A DNA stretch of 64,000 nucleotides from Acidobacteriaceae bacterium (GTDB taxonomy: Bacteria; Acidobacteriota; Terriglobia; Terriglobales; Acidobacteriaceae). The translations under genes were made by a program, and so were the position numbers. Numbering within the stretch: the first letter of the stretch is position 1; every line of letters begins with the position of its first letter. Below, in pieces: positions 1 through 7,166 of the stretch. Below the pieces are notes generated by a model, which did not search any database, was not told where the DNA came from, and was given only the letters and a program-made list of their open reading frames with translations. Where the stretch lies: the NCBI GenBank assembly GCA_030041045.1, contig JASHOQ010000018.1, positions 25,327 through 89,326 on the forward strand, read 5' to 3'.

Positions 1-1
1 C

Positions 2-1588
2 TCGCGCAAGCTGAATGCGCCGGTGATGATGCGCATCAGCCGCCAGGAAGAGCACTTCATCGGGCGCGCCCGGCCCAGCGTGATGGGACGCGTGAAGGTG
101 GGTTTCGCCAAAGATGGGCGCATCACCGCCCTCGACATGTACACGGTAACCAACGCCGGTTCCTACGATATGTCGGGCGACGGCGAAACCGCGGGCCGCA
201 TTATTTCTCTGCTTTACCAGCCGCAGGCCATGCGCTGGCGCGGCCTCAGCGTGATGACTAACACGCCGCCGCGCAGCGCGCAGAGTGCGCCGGGCGGGAT
301 GCAGGGCATTGCCATCCTGGAGCCGGTGCTGTCGAAAGCCGCGCGCAGGCTGGGCGTGGACCAGGTGGCCCTGCGCGATGTGAATTGCCCTGAGGGCAAA
401 GCGGAGTATGGCGCGCCGAACCAGGAAGGCAAGCGCCACTACACCACCAGTTGCTTCATGCGCATGGCGCTGGAGCATGGAGCGGAACAGTTCCGGTGGA
501 AAGAGCGCTTGGCGCAGCCGAAGAAGAGCGGCGCCAAGGTGCGCGGCCTGGGCGTGTCGCTCAGCTGCTACGTGGGCGGGACCATCGGGTTCGATGGGCT
601 GATCGTGGTCACTCCCGAAGGGCGCGTGCGTTTCCACTCGGGAATCGGCAACCTGGGAACCGAATCAGTGATCGACGTGCATCGTGCGGGCGCCGAGATG
701 CTGGGCGTGCCCTGGGAAGTGTGCGATGTGGTGTGGGGCGATACCTCGCAGATTATGCCCTATACCTGCGTGAGCGGCGGCAGCCAGACCACGCATGCCA
801 TGACGCGTGCTGCCTATGCCGTGGCTACGGAGTGCAAGCAGAAGCTGAAGGAAGTTGCGGCCAAAACGCACGGTGGAACTCCTGACAACTACGACGTGGT
901 GGATGGCCGCGTGGTGCGCAAGGGCGGCGGCACAGTGATGACGCTCTCGGAAGCCGCGCAGAAGGCGATCGAGCTGGGCGGGATCTACGACGGGCACCAG
1001 GCGCCGGACGACGTGCACAAGCAGACCAGGGCCGCGGTGGCCGCGCTGGCCGGCCGGGGACTGGTGGTCTCCGCCAAGGACAAGTACCCGCGCGACGGCG
1101 ACACCTATTCCTTTGTGGCCTGCTTTGCGGAAGTGGAAGCCGATGTGGAGACGGGCAAATATTACATCACCGATTTTCTGGCGTACGGCGATGTGGGCAC
1201 GGTGCTTCATCCCCACTCCCTCGGCGGGCAGATGCTGGGCCGCTCCACTCTGGGCATTGCCCACGCCATCGGGCAGAAGTGGGTGATCGATCCCCAATAC
1301 GGCGTCACCGTTGCCGAGCGCTTCTACCAGAACAAGCCGCCCACCATCCTCGATGTGCCCGTCGACATGCAATGGAACGCGCTGAACATTCCCGACCCGG
1401 AGACGCCGGTGGGCTCGCGGGGCGTGGGTGAACCGCCTGTGGGCGGCGGCTGCGCGGCGATTTTGAACGCGCTGAGCGATGCCCTCGGCGACGAGATCTT
1501 TGAGCGCGCGCCGGTGAATGCGGATACGATTCTGGCCTCGCTGGAAGCGGGAAGACCGATGCAGCAGCCTTTGGTGGCCAGCATTTAG
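2..1588 (+). CDS. Xanthine dehydrogenase-family molybdenum-binding subunit (5' truncated)
   Basis: Large (molybdopterin-binding) subunit of a molybdenum hydroxylase of the xanthine dehydrogenase/CoxL family, which hydroxylates N-heterocycles or aldehydes with water as oxygen donor. The reading frame is open to the window edge and the residues before the first possible start (GTG at 23) still read as family sequence (RKLNAPVMMRISRQEEHFIGR), so the true start lies upstream. Visible hallmarks are the substrate-channel region PPRSAQSAPGGMQG, a glycine-rich cofactor segment (VSGGSQTTHAMTRAAYAVA) and the C-terminal GVGEPPVGGG motif with the expected catalytic glutamate. About 100 bp separate it from the FAD subunit gene. 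The [2Fe-2S] small subunit is not in the window and may lie upstream. The substrate cannot be told from the sequence. Confidence 0.9.
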   Translation, partial: SRKLNAPVMMRISRQEEHFIGRARPSVMGRVKVGFAKDGRITALDMYTVTNAGSYDMSGDGETAGRIISLLYQPQAMRWRGLSVMTNTPPRSAQSAPGGMQGIAILEPVLSKAARRLGVDQVALRDVNCPEGKAEYGAPNQEGKRHYTTSCFMRMALEHGAEQFRWKERLAQPKKSGAKVRGLGVSLSCYVGGTIGFDGLIVVTPEGRVRFHSGIGNLGTESVIDVHRAGAEMLGVPWEVCDVVWGDTSQIMPYTCVSGGSQTTHAMTRAAYAVATECKQKLKEVAAKTHGGTPDNYDVVDGRVVRKGGGTVMTLSEAAQKAIELGGIYDGHQAPDDVHKQTRAAVAALAGRGLVVSAKDKYPRDGDTYSFVACFAEVEADVETGKYYITDFLAYGDVGTVLHPHSLGGQMLGRSTLGIAHAIGQKWVIDPQYGVTVAERFYQNKPPTILDVPVDMQWNALNIPDPETPVGSRGVGEPPVGGGCAAILNALSDALGDEIFERAPVNADTILASLEAGRPMQQPLVASI

Positions 1589-1600
1589 AAGCAGGGAACA

Positions 1601-1677
1601 GGGATCAGGGGTCAGGGATCAGAAAGACGCCGAGCGGCGCGAGACTGAACCCTGACACCTGACACCTGAAACCTGAT
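1601..1677. repeat. Short low-complexity repeats between Mo and FAD subunit genes
   Basis: Two short direct-repeat tracts fill the gap: GGGATCAGG/GGTCAGG/GATCAG at about 1601-1622 and four heptamers of the form CTGACAC/CTGAAAC/CTGATG at about 1651-1677. The two tracts are partly complementary and could fold into a hairpin. No function is assigned. Confidence 0.6.
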
Positions 1678-1687
1678 GGAGTGAGTC

Positions 1688-2746
1688 ATGGCAGTCTTTC
1701 GCGATGTGATGCCCGCCTTCGACCTGCTGCAGCCGGATTCGGTGGCTGAAGCAACCCGGCTGCTCGATGAAAACGGCAGCGGCGCCTGGATCATGGCCGG
1801 CGGCCTGGACAGCTTTGACTGGCTCAAGGACCGCATCAAGAAACCGGGCGTGCTGGTGGATCTGAGCGGCATCGACGAGCTCAAAGGAATTCGCGTCTCC
1901 GGCGACGGCGTCGAAATCGGCGCCATGACCACGCTCACTGAAATTGCCAACAACCCCGAAATCCGCAAAAACTATAGCGTCCTTTCCGACGCGGTCTCCG
2001 TCGTCGCCTCGCCGCAGATTCGCAACCAGGGCACGCTGGGCGGCAACGTCTCCCAGGACACCCGCTGCTGGTACTATCGCGGCGGCTGGCCCTGCTACCG
2101 CGCCGGCGGCAACATTTGCTACGCCGACACGCCCGTGGGCCGCAACCGCGAGCACGCCATCTTCGGCGCCGACCGCTGCGTGGCCGTCCATCCCTCGGAT
2201 TCCGCGCCCGCCCTGATCGCCCTCGACGCCAGGTTCGTCATCCGCTCCGCCAAAGGCGAGCGCGTGGTCGACGCTGAAGACTACTTCATCGGCCCGGATG
2301 TCGACATCACCCGCCTCAACATCCTCGCGCCCGGCGACCTGCTCACCGCCATCCGCATCCCCGCAGCGTGGTCGGGCACAAAGTTTTACTTCGAAAAGGT
2401 GCGCGACCGCAATGTGTGGGATTTCCCCCTGATGAACGTCGCCTCTGCGATGGAAGTCAACGGCGGCAACATCAGCCGCATCCGCATCGCCGTGAGCGCG
2501 GTCGCCCCGCGGCCCATGCGCCTGCGCAACGTCGAATCCGCTGTTGTGGGCAAACCTGTCGACGCCTCCACCGGCGAAATGGCCGGCAAGCTCGCCGTCC
2601 AGGGCGCTGTGCCTTTGCAATTCAACGCCTACAAAATCCCCCTCATGCGCAACCTGGTCAAGCGCGCCATCTCTGGCGTTCCCATGCCCCAGCAAGCCAA
2701 GAGCGGGCTTGCCGGGGACCCCATTCCGGAGGCGTCATGGAGCTGA
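1688..2746 (+). CDS. Molybdenum hydroxylase FAD-binding subunit with extra cysteine cluster
   Basis: FAD-binding medium subunit (CoxM/XdhB family, 352 aa) that passes electrons from the Fe-S and Mo subunits to an acceptor. The N-terminal FAD-binding region includes MAGGLD near residue 37 and the GTLGGN loop near 115-120. Cysteines 127, 136, 144 and 164 lie in an insertion right after GGNVSQDTRC. That spacing resembles the [4Fe-4S]-carrying FAD subunits of 4-hydroxybenzoyl-CoA reductase (HcrB) and PaoB/YagS, so an additional cluster is inferred. GGAGTG lies 6 bp before the ATG. The stop overlaps the start of the cytochrome b gene by 10 bp, implying translational coupling. Confidence 0.92.
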   Translation: MAVFRDVMPAFDLLQPDSVAEATRLLDENGSGAWIMAGGLDSFDWLKDRIKKPGVLVDLSGIDELKGIRVSGDGVEIGAMTTLTEIANNPEIRKNYSVLSDAVSVVASPQIRNQGTLGGNVSQDTRCWYYRGGWPCYRAGGNICYADTPVGRNREHAIFGADRCVAVHPSDSAPALIALDARFVIRSAKGERVVDAEDYFIGPDVDITRLNILAPGDLLTAIRIPAAWSGTKFYFEKVRDRNVWDFPLMNVASAMEVNGGNISRIRIAVSAVAPRPMRLRNVESAVVGKPVDASTGEMAGKLAVQGAVPLQFNAYKIPLMRNLVKRAISGVPMPQQAKSGLAGDPIPEASWS

Positions 2747-3600
2747 TTCAGTGGGCCACCAATCCCTGGGGCCAGCACGTGCCCGCGCACATCGCCTGGG
2801 GACTCATCTGGGTCGCGGGCCTCTTCGGCCTGCTCTTCATGATCGTGCACGCACTCTACGTGGCCTTCGTCGCCGGCCCCAAGGCCTTCCAGAAAAACCC
2901 TGTACCCGTTGCCGAATCCGCCATTCCTGAGCGCGTTCCCCGCCACTCGCTAGCCGCGCGCCTCTTTCACTGGGTCATGGCCGCATCCATGCTCACGCTG
3001 CTGGTCACGGCCTTTCTGCCCAAGATGGGCGTTCAGTTCAACTGGGTCCTTTATCACTGGATCGCCGGCGTCGTCCTCACCGTTTCCATCCTCTTTCACG
3101 TTATCCACTCGTCCTTCTTTCTCGACTTCTGGTCCATCTGGCCTGACCGCATCGATATTCGCGACTCCATCAGCCGCTCTCTGCGCTTCTTCGGCAAGCC
3201 CGCGCCTGCGCCGCGCCGCTTCGCCAAGTACCCGCTCGAAAACAAGATCTACCATCTGGTCATCGTCATCGCCGGCCTGGCCGTCATCGCCACCGGCCTG
3301 TTCATGATGAAGCGTATTGAGACGCCCATCTTCTCGCGCAATCCTTACCTCTTCAGCGACATGACCTGGGGCCTGATGTATGTGCTCCACGGCCTGGCCG
3401 GCGTGGGCCTCATCGCCCTGGTCATGGTCCACGTCTACATGGGAGTCCGCCCGGAAAAACTGCCCATCACCAAGTCGATGATCTTCGGCTGGATGAGCCG
3501 CGATTATTACCTTGAGGAACACGATCCGGAGCGCTGGGCGGTCGACAAGCCTGCGAGCCCTGAAAAGAAACAAGGCTACGCCGCTAGCGATGCCGACTGA
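2737..3600 (+). CDS. Membrane cytochrome b (b561/FdnI-type) subunit
   Basis: Integral membrane di-heme cytochrome b-like protein of 287 aa, similar in layout to formate dehydrogenase gamma or Ni-Fe hydrogenase cytochrome b subunits. Five hydrophobic helices are visible (about 20-46, 74-93, 106-127, 171-190, 211-236). Candidate heme-ligand histidines are H78 (RLFHW), H107, H121, H124, H218 (LHGLAG) and H232 (VHVYMG). I chose the ATG at 2737, inside the end of the FAD subunit gene; the longer open frame upstream is the shadow of that gene. Its position suggests it takes electrons from the Mo/FAD enzyme into the quinone pool instead of NAD. That coupling is inference; the cytochrome b fold is clear. 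Confidence 0.85.
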   Translation: MELIQWATNPWGQHVPAHIAWGLIWVAGLFGLLFMIVHALYVAFVAGPKAFQKNPVPVAESAIPERVPRHSLAARLFHWVMAASMLTLLVTAFLPKMGVQFNWVLYHWIAGVVLTVSILFHVIHSSFFLDFWSIWPDRIDIRDSISRSLRFFGKPAPAPRRFAKYPLENKIYHLVIVIAGLAVIATGLFMMKRIETPIFSRNPYLFSDMTWGLMYVLHGLAGVGLIALVMVHVYMGVRPEKLPITKSMIFGWMSRDYYLEEHDPERWAVDKPASPEKKQGYAASDAD

Positions 3601-4045
3601 GCCGGATATGCCTGACGCGCGCAAAGAGGCCGGCATCGACCGGCTCTCAGACACCATTGAAGATTGCTACGAGTTCACGCTCTCCTACGCCGCGAAGGGC
3701 CTGGCCACCGACGAAGACAGCGACCTGGGCCGCCAGTTGCGCGAAAAGCTCTCCCATGCAGCGCAGGCCATGCGCGGCCTTCCCGACGCCTGCGCCGCAG
3801 CGGCTCGTGAGCTCGCGCTTGCGCCCGCGGCAACCTATGACCGATTCTTCGCCGTCCTCGCCCGCGATGCCGAAACCTCCATCGCCGCGCTCGAGCTGGT
3901 GCTCGCGCAGCCGGTCATCGGCTCGCAATTGATTGACAACCTCAACGCATCCATTCACCTGCGCGCGCTGCTCACGGATCTTTTTCTGGTCACGGAAATC
4001 TTCTCGCTCCGGCAGGCGCAGGCGAACCCCGCAGCAAAAGCGTAG
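3590..4045 (+). CDS. Small helical protein of unknown function in Mo-hydroxylase operon
   Basis: A 151-aa protein that I do not recognise. It is predicted almost entirely alpha-helical and acidic, rich in Ala and Leu, with no signal peptide, membrane segment or cysteine pair; single cysteines occur near residues 23 and 62. Starts at ATG 3590 (overlapping the cytochrome b stop) or ATG 3608 are both possible. The overlap with the upstream gene and the 21-bp gap to the IscU-like gene place it firmly in the operon, so a role in maturation or assembly of the Fe-S/Mo enzyme is plausible but not shown. Confidence 0.7.
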   Translation: MPTEPDMPDARKEAGIDRLSDTIEDCYEFTLSYAAKGLATDEDSDLGRQLREKLSHAAQAMRGLPDACAAAARELALAPAATYDRFFAVLARDAETSIAALELVLAQPVIGSQLIDNLNASIHLRALLTDLFLVTEIFSLRQAQANPAAKA

Positions 4046-4066
4046 AGTACGAAGGTGGGCGGCAAG

Positions 4067-4432
4067 ATGTATTCGCCTCAAGTCCTCGATCACTTTGAGC
4101 ATCCGCGCAACGCGGGGGTCCTCGAGCATCCTGACGCCGCTGCCCAGGTCGAAAATCCCGCCTGCGGCGACGTTCTCAAGCTCACGCTCAAGCTTTCCTT
4201 CGGGCAGATTGCCGAAATTCGCTTTCAGGCCAAAGGCTGCGTCGCTTCCATGGCCTGCGGTTCCGCGCTGACGGAGCTGGCGCTGGGCAAGTCCCCGGCC
4301 CAGGCCCGCACCCTGCGCAAGGAGGCTTTGCTCGCCGCCCTCGGCGGATTGCCTCCCGCCTCGCATCATGCCGTCCAGCTTGCGCTCGACACGCTCGATG
4401 CGGCTCTCGATCAGCTTCACGGGCGCGCCTGA
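4067..4432 (+). CDS. IscU/NifU-N-like Fe-S scaffold protein, third cysteine missing
   Basis: Protein of 121 aa aligning along its length with the IscU/NifU N-terminal Fe-S scaffold fold: start MYSPQVLDHFEHPRN, then NPACGD (C33), then AKGCVASMACGSALTE (C58, plus an additional C64). The third canonical position (HCS/HCxxLA in IscU) reads HHAVQLA, so the cysteine is replaced by alanine (A102). I chose ATG 4067 because it matches the family N-terminus; an in-frame GTG at 4055 is the alternative. It sits last in the Mo-hydroxylase operon and overlaps the convergent mocA gene by 16 bp. It is probably a dedicated assembly or carrier factor rather than the housekeeping IscU. Confidence 0.82.
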   Translation: MYSPQVLDHFEHPRNAGVLEHPDAAAQVENPACGDVLKLTLKLSFGQIAEIRFQAKGCVASMACGSALTELALGKSPAQARTLRKEALLAALGGLPPASHHAVQLALDTLDAALDQLHGRA

Positions 4433-5034
4433 GCCTTCGCCCCATAATCAGCCGGCGTGTTCATCCCCGAGCTATCCATGGCCTCCGGCACCGGAACAGA
4501 CACAAAGCGCCCGGCGTGCGCGCGCTTCACCTCGCGCGCGTTGCTGCTGACGGGCGCGCGCAGGATAGCCTCGATCCACGCGCTCCCGGCCAGCAGCGGA
4601 TGCCCGTGCCGTCCCTCGTGTTCCGGCGTCACCGCCCAAAATCCCCGCGTGACCGCCTGCGCAAACTCTGCGCAAAGCCGCTCAAGCGAGGCTGCGCTCA
4701 GCGGCGGGCAATCCACGGGCGTGATCATCGCCGCGTCGAACCCGCGCTCCAACACGGCGCGCAGACCCGTTTGCAGGGAGCTGAACTGTCCCCGCTCCGG
4801 CGCGGGATTCACCGCCATCTCCGCGCCGCACCGGGCAATCACCGGCTCCAGCCGCTCGGCATTGCGCCCCGTCACCACCACCACGGCCTGCGTATGCGGC
4901 CGCAGCGCTCTGATCTGCGCCGCGAGCAGCGTCGTCCCGTCTTCTGTGTTTGGGGGCCAGGGCAGCAGCGCCTTGTCGGTGCCCATGCGCGCGGAGGCGC
5001 CCGCGGCCAGAATCAATCCGCACAAAGCCGGCAT
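4417..5034 (-). CDS. mocA: Molybdenum cofactor cytidylyltransferase (MocA-like NTP transferase)
   Basis: Nucleotidyltransferase of the MobA/MocA family (205 aa), expected to convert molybdopterin cofactor to the cytosine dinucleotide form used by xanthine dehydrogenase-family enzymes. The N-terminal signature LILAAGASARMGTDKALLPW is the nucleotide-binding loop; DCPPLS and the C-terminal NTPADY segment are also characteristic. The start was set at ATG 5034, directly before PALCGLILAAG; the longer frame adds a basic, unlikely N-terminus. It lies just downstream of xdhC (8-bp gap) on the minus strand and faces the structural genes. MobA-type guanylyl transfer is the alternative activity, less likely in this context. 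Confidence 0.85.
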   Translation of the reverse strand: MPALCGLILAAGASARMGTDKALLPWPPNTEDGTTLLAAQIRALRPHTQAVVVVTGRNAERLEPVIARCGAEMAVNPAPERGQFSSLQTGLRAVLERGFDAAMITPVDCPPLSAASLERLCAEFAQAVTRGFWAVTPEHEGRHGHPLLAGSAWIEAILRAPVSSNAREVKRAHAGRFVSVPVPEAMDSSGMNTPADYGAKAQARP

Positions 5035-5041
5035 GGCATTT

Positions 5042-5926
5042 TCACTTCTTGGCTGGCGCGGGCTCGCTCTCCGCGTTCTCATCTGCCGCGCCCGCCGCGC
5101 CGGAGCGGTTGCGGTGCGCCCAGCTCATGTGCGGCAGCGCGGCTTCCGCGTGCCGGCGGAACGCGATGAGTTCGGCCAGGATTGAAACCGCGATCTCCTC
5201 CGGCGTCACCGCGCCAATGTCCAGCCCCACCGGCGAGCGCAGCCGCTCGAACAGCTCCGGATCGAGCCCCTCCGCCACCAGCTCCCGCACCACCGTAATG
5301 GCCTTGCGCCGCGAGCCCACCATGCCGATATACCGCGCCTGCGTCTGCACCGCCCAGCGCAGGATGCGCATGTCGTCGCGGTGTCCGCGCGTAGCGATGA
5401 CGATGTACGAGGACTCGTGCGGCGCCGGCTCCCTGAACACTTTATCGAAGGCTTCCTCGAAATCCAGCGCCACGAGGGCGCGCGCTCCCGGGAACCGCTC
5501 TGCGTTCGCATACGCCTCGCGGTCGTCGCACACGATCACTTCGAACCCGGCATTTTTGGCGGCCTTGAACAGCTCCAGCGCCACGTGCCCCGCGCCGAAG
5601 AGGTAGAGTAGAGGCGACGGCAGCACCGGCTCGATGAAGATCTCCAGCGTTCCCCCGCACACCAGCCCGGTGTCGTACTTCGGGTCCTGGTTCAGGTCGA
5701 AGCTCAGCGAGCACGGTTTCTCGTTGGCGATCACATCCCGCGCCGCGCGCCACACCTCGGCCTCGACGCAGCCTCCGCCGATGGTGCCCGCAATCGACCC
5801 ATCGTCGCGCACCAGCATCTTCGCGCTCTTGAACGAGGGGATGGACCCGCGCGCGTTCACAATCGTGGCCACCGCTCCCCGGCGGCCCTCCCGCTGCAGC
5901 GCGACGATCTCCTCGTAGATATTCAT
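5042..5926 (-). CDS. xdhC: XdhC/CoxI-family molybdenum enzyme maturation factor
   Basis: XdhC/CoxI family protein of 294 aa that binds molybdenum cofactor and helps insert its sulfurated form into xanthine dehydrogenase-type apoenzymes. An N-terminal XdhC domain has GSIPSFKSAKMLV and GTIGGGCVEAEV; a C-terminal Rossmann domain has LFGAGHVALEL (about residues 109-119) and IATRGHRDD, ending in GLDIGAVTPEEIAVSI. It is transcribed with mocA and converges on the Mo-hydroxylase operon. The last 30 residues are low-complexity (Ala/Glu/Pro) and may be dispensable. Confidence 0.9.
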   Translation of the reverse strand: MNIYEEIVALQREGRRGAVATIVNARGSIPSFKSAKMLVRDDGSIAGTIGGGCVEAEVWRAARDVIANEKPCSLSFDLNQDPKYDTGLVCGGTLEIFIEPVLPSPLLYLFGAGHVALELFKAAKNAGFEVIVCDDREAYANAERFPGARALVALDFEEAFDKVFREPAPHESSYIVIATRGHRDDMRILRWAVQTQARYIGMVGSRRKAITVVRELVAEGLDPELFERLRSPVGLDIGAVTPEEIAVSILAELIAFRRHAEAALPHMSWAHRNRSGAAGAADENAESEPAPAKK

Positions 5927-6066
5927 CTCTCCCGATTATTGGATTTGCGGCAGGTCAAGTCAAACCGGGCCTATCCTGGCACGGATCGCCGCTTACCCCA
6001 TTGCCCTCTTCGCTCTTTTCAATTAACTTCAAAGACTCATGGTTTTCCTTTTGCGAGGGGATCGCA

Positions 6067-6936
6067 ATGTCGCATGTCGTTCGCTGTTCCATCATTCAGG
6101 CCTCCAACGCCATTCCGGCCACGGAGCCGCTCGCCCGCCAGAAAGAGGCCATGGTCGAAAAGCACGTGGGCCTGATCCGCCAGGCCGCCGCTGCCGGCGC
6201 GCAGATCGTCTGCCTGCAGGAGATCTTTAACGGCCCCTATTTCTGCGCCGAGCAATCCACTAAGTGGTACGAATCCACCGAGCCCGTTCCCTCGGGCCCC
6301 ACCGTCGCCCTGATGCAGCAGCTCGCCCGGGAGCTGCGCATCGCCATGGTCGTCCCCGTCTACGAGGTCGAGCAGGAGGGCATCTTCTACAACACCGCCG
6401 CAGTCCTTCACAACAACGGCGCCTATCTGGGCAAATATCGCAAGACCCATATCCCCCACGTGGCCCCCGGCTTCTGGGAAAAGTTTTATTTTCGTCCCGG
6501 CAATCTCGGCTATCCCGTTTTCGATCTCGGCTTCGTCAAAATCGGTGTGTATATCTGCTACGACCGCCATTTTCCTGAGGGCGCGCGCTGCCTGGGCTTG
6601 AACGGCGCGGAGATCGTCTTCAACCCCTCGGCCACGGTCGCCGGTCTGAGCGAGTATCTGTGGCAGCTGGAGCAGCCCGCCCACGCGGCAGCCAACGGCT
6701 ACTTCATCGCCGCCATTAATCGCGTGGGGACTGAAGCGCCGTGGAACATCGGCGAGTTTTACGGCTCCAGTTACTTTGCCAATCCGCGCGGCAAAATCGT
6801 CGCCCAGGCTTCGCGCGACAAAGATGAGGTGCTCACTGCAGACCTTAACCTTGACGAGATTGCCGAAGTGCGCCGCACCTGGCAGTTTTACCGCGACCGC
6901 CGGCCCGACCTCTACGGGCCGCTGGTCGCGTCTTAG
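6067..6936 (+). CDS. Beta-ureidopropionase / N-carbamoyl amidohydrolase (nitrilase superfamily)
   Basis: Carbon-nitrogen hydrolase of 289 aa, most likely N-carbamoyl-beta-alanine amidohydrolase, the last step of reductive uracil breakdown (releasing beta-alanine, CO2 and ammonia). The catalytic triad is visible: E52 (CLQEIFNGPYF), K126 (KYRKTHIPH) and C164 (GVYICYDRHFPEG). ATG 6067 is preferred because GAGGGG precedes it; the upstream in-frame extension has no family character. N-carbamoylputrescine amidase is an alternative on sequence alone; the dihydropyrimidine dehydrogenase and dihydropyrimidinase genes just downstream favour the pyrimidine role. Confidence 0.87.
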   Translation: MSHVVRCSIIQASNAIPATEPLARQKEAMVEKHVGLIRQAAAAGAQIVCLQEIFNGPYFCAEQSTKWYESTEPVPSGPTVALMQQLARELRIAMVVPVYEVEQEGIFYNTAAVLHNNGAYLGKYRKTHIPHVAPGFWEKFYFRPGNLGYPVFDLGFVKIGVYICYDRHFPEGARCLGLNGAEIVFNPSATVAGLSEYLWQLEQPAHAAANGYFIAAINRVGTEAPWNIGEFYGSSYFANPRGKIVAQASRDKDEVLTADLNLDEIAEVRRTWQFYRDRRPDLYGPLVAS

Positions 6937-7004
6937 TTCGCTTGGGAAGGGGTGCGACTTTAGAACTTGCTGTAAGGTTCGCCGGACGCGGCACGAAGTG
7001 TCAG

Positions 7005-7103
7005 GGCACGGCTTCAATCGTGCCATATTGATCTCGTTTTGAAAGGGCACGGCTTCAGCCGTGCCGAATTGAAGGCATGAAAGATCAGGGGCTTTAGCCC
7101 CTG
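7005..7103. repeat. Three stacked palindromes with TTYAG-type loops
   Basis: Three hairpins follow one another in the gap before preT: GGCACG...CGTGCC at 7005-7024, a perfect GGCACGGCTTCAGCCGTGCC at 7046-7065, and CAGGGGCTTTAGCCCCTG at 7086-7103. A T-rich run follows the third (7111-7117). They may act as terminators after the amidohydrolase gene, and their shared GGCTTnAGCC core marks them as members of a dispersed palindromic family also seen near 41.3-41.6 kb. Confidence 0.75.
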
Positions 7104-7166
7104 CGGGAAATTTTTTTGAGGATCGCTGAGGGGACGCATGCAGCCACCTTCACCTCGGATTCGCGC

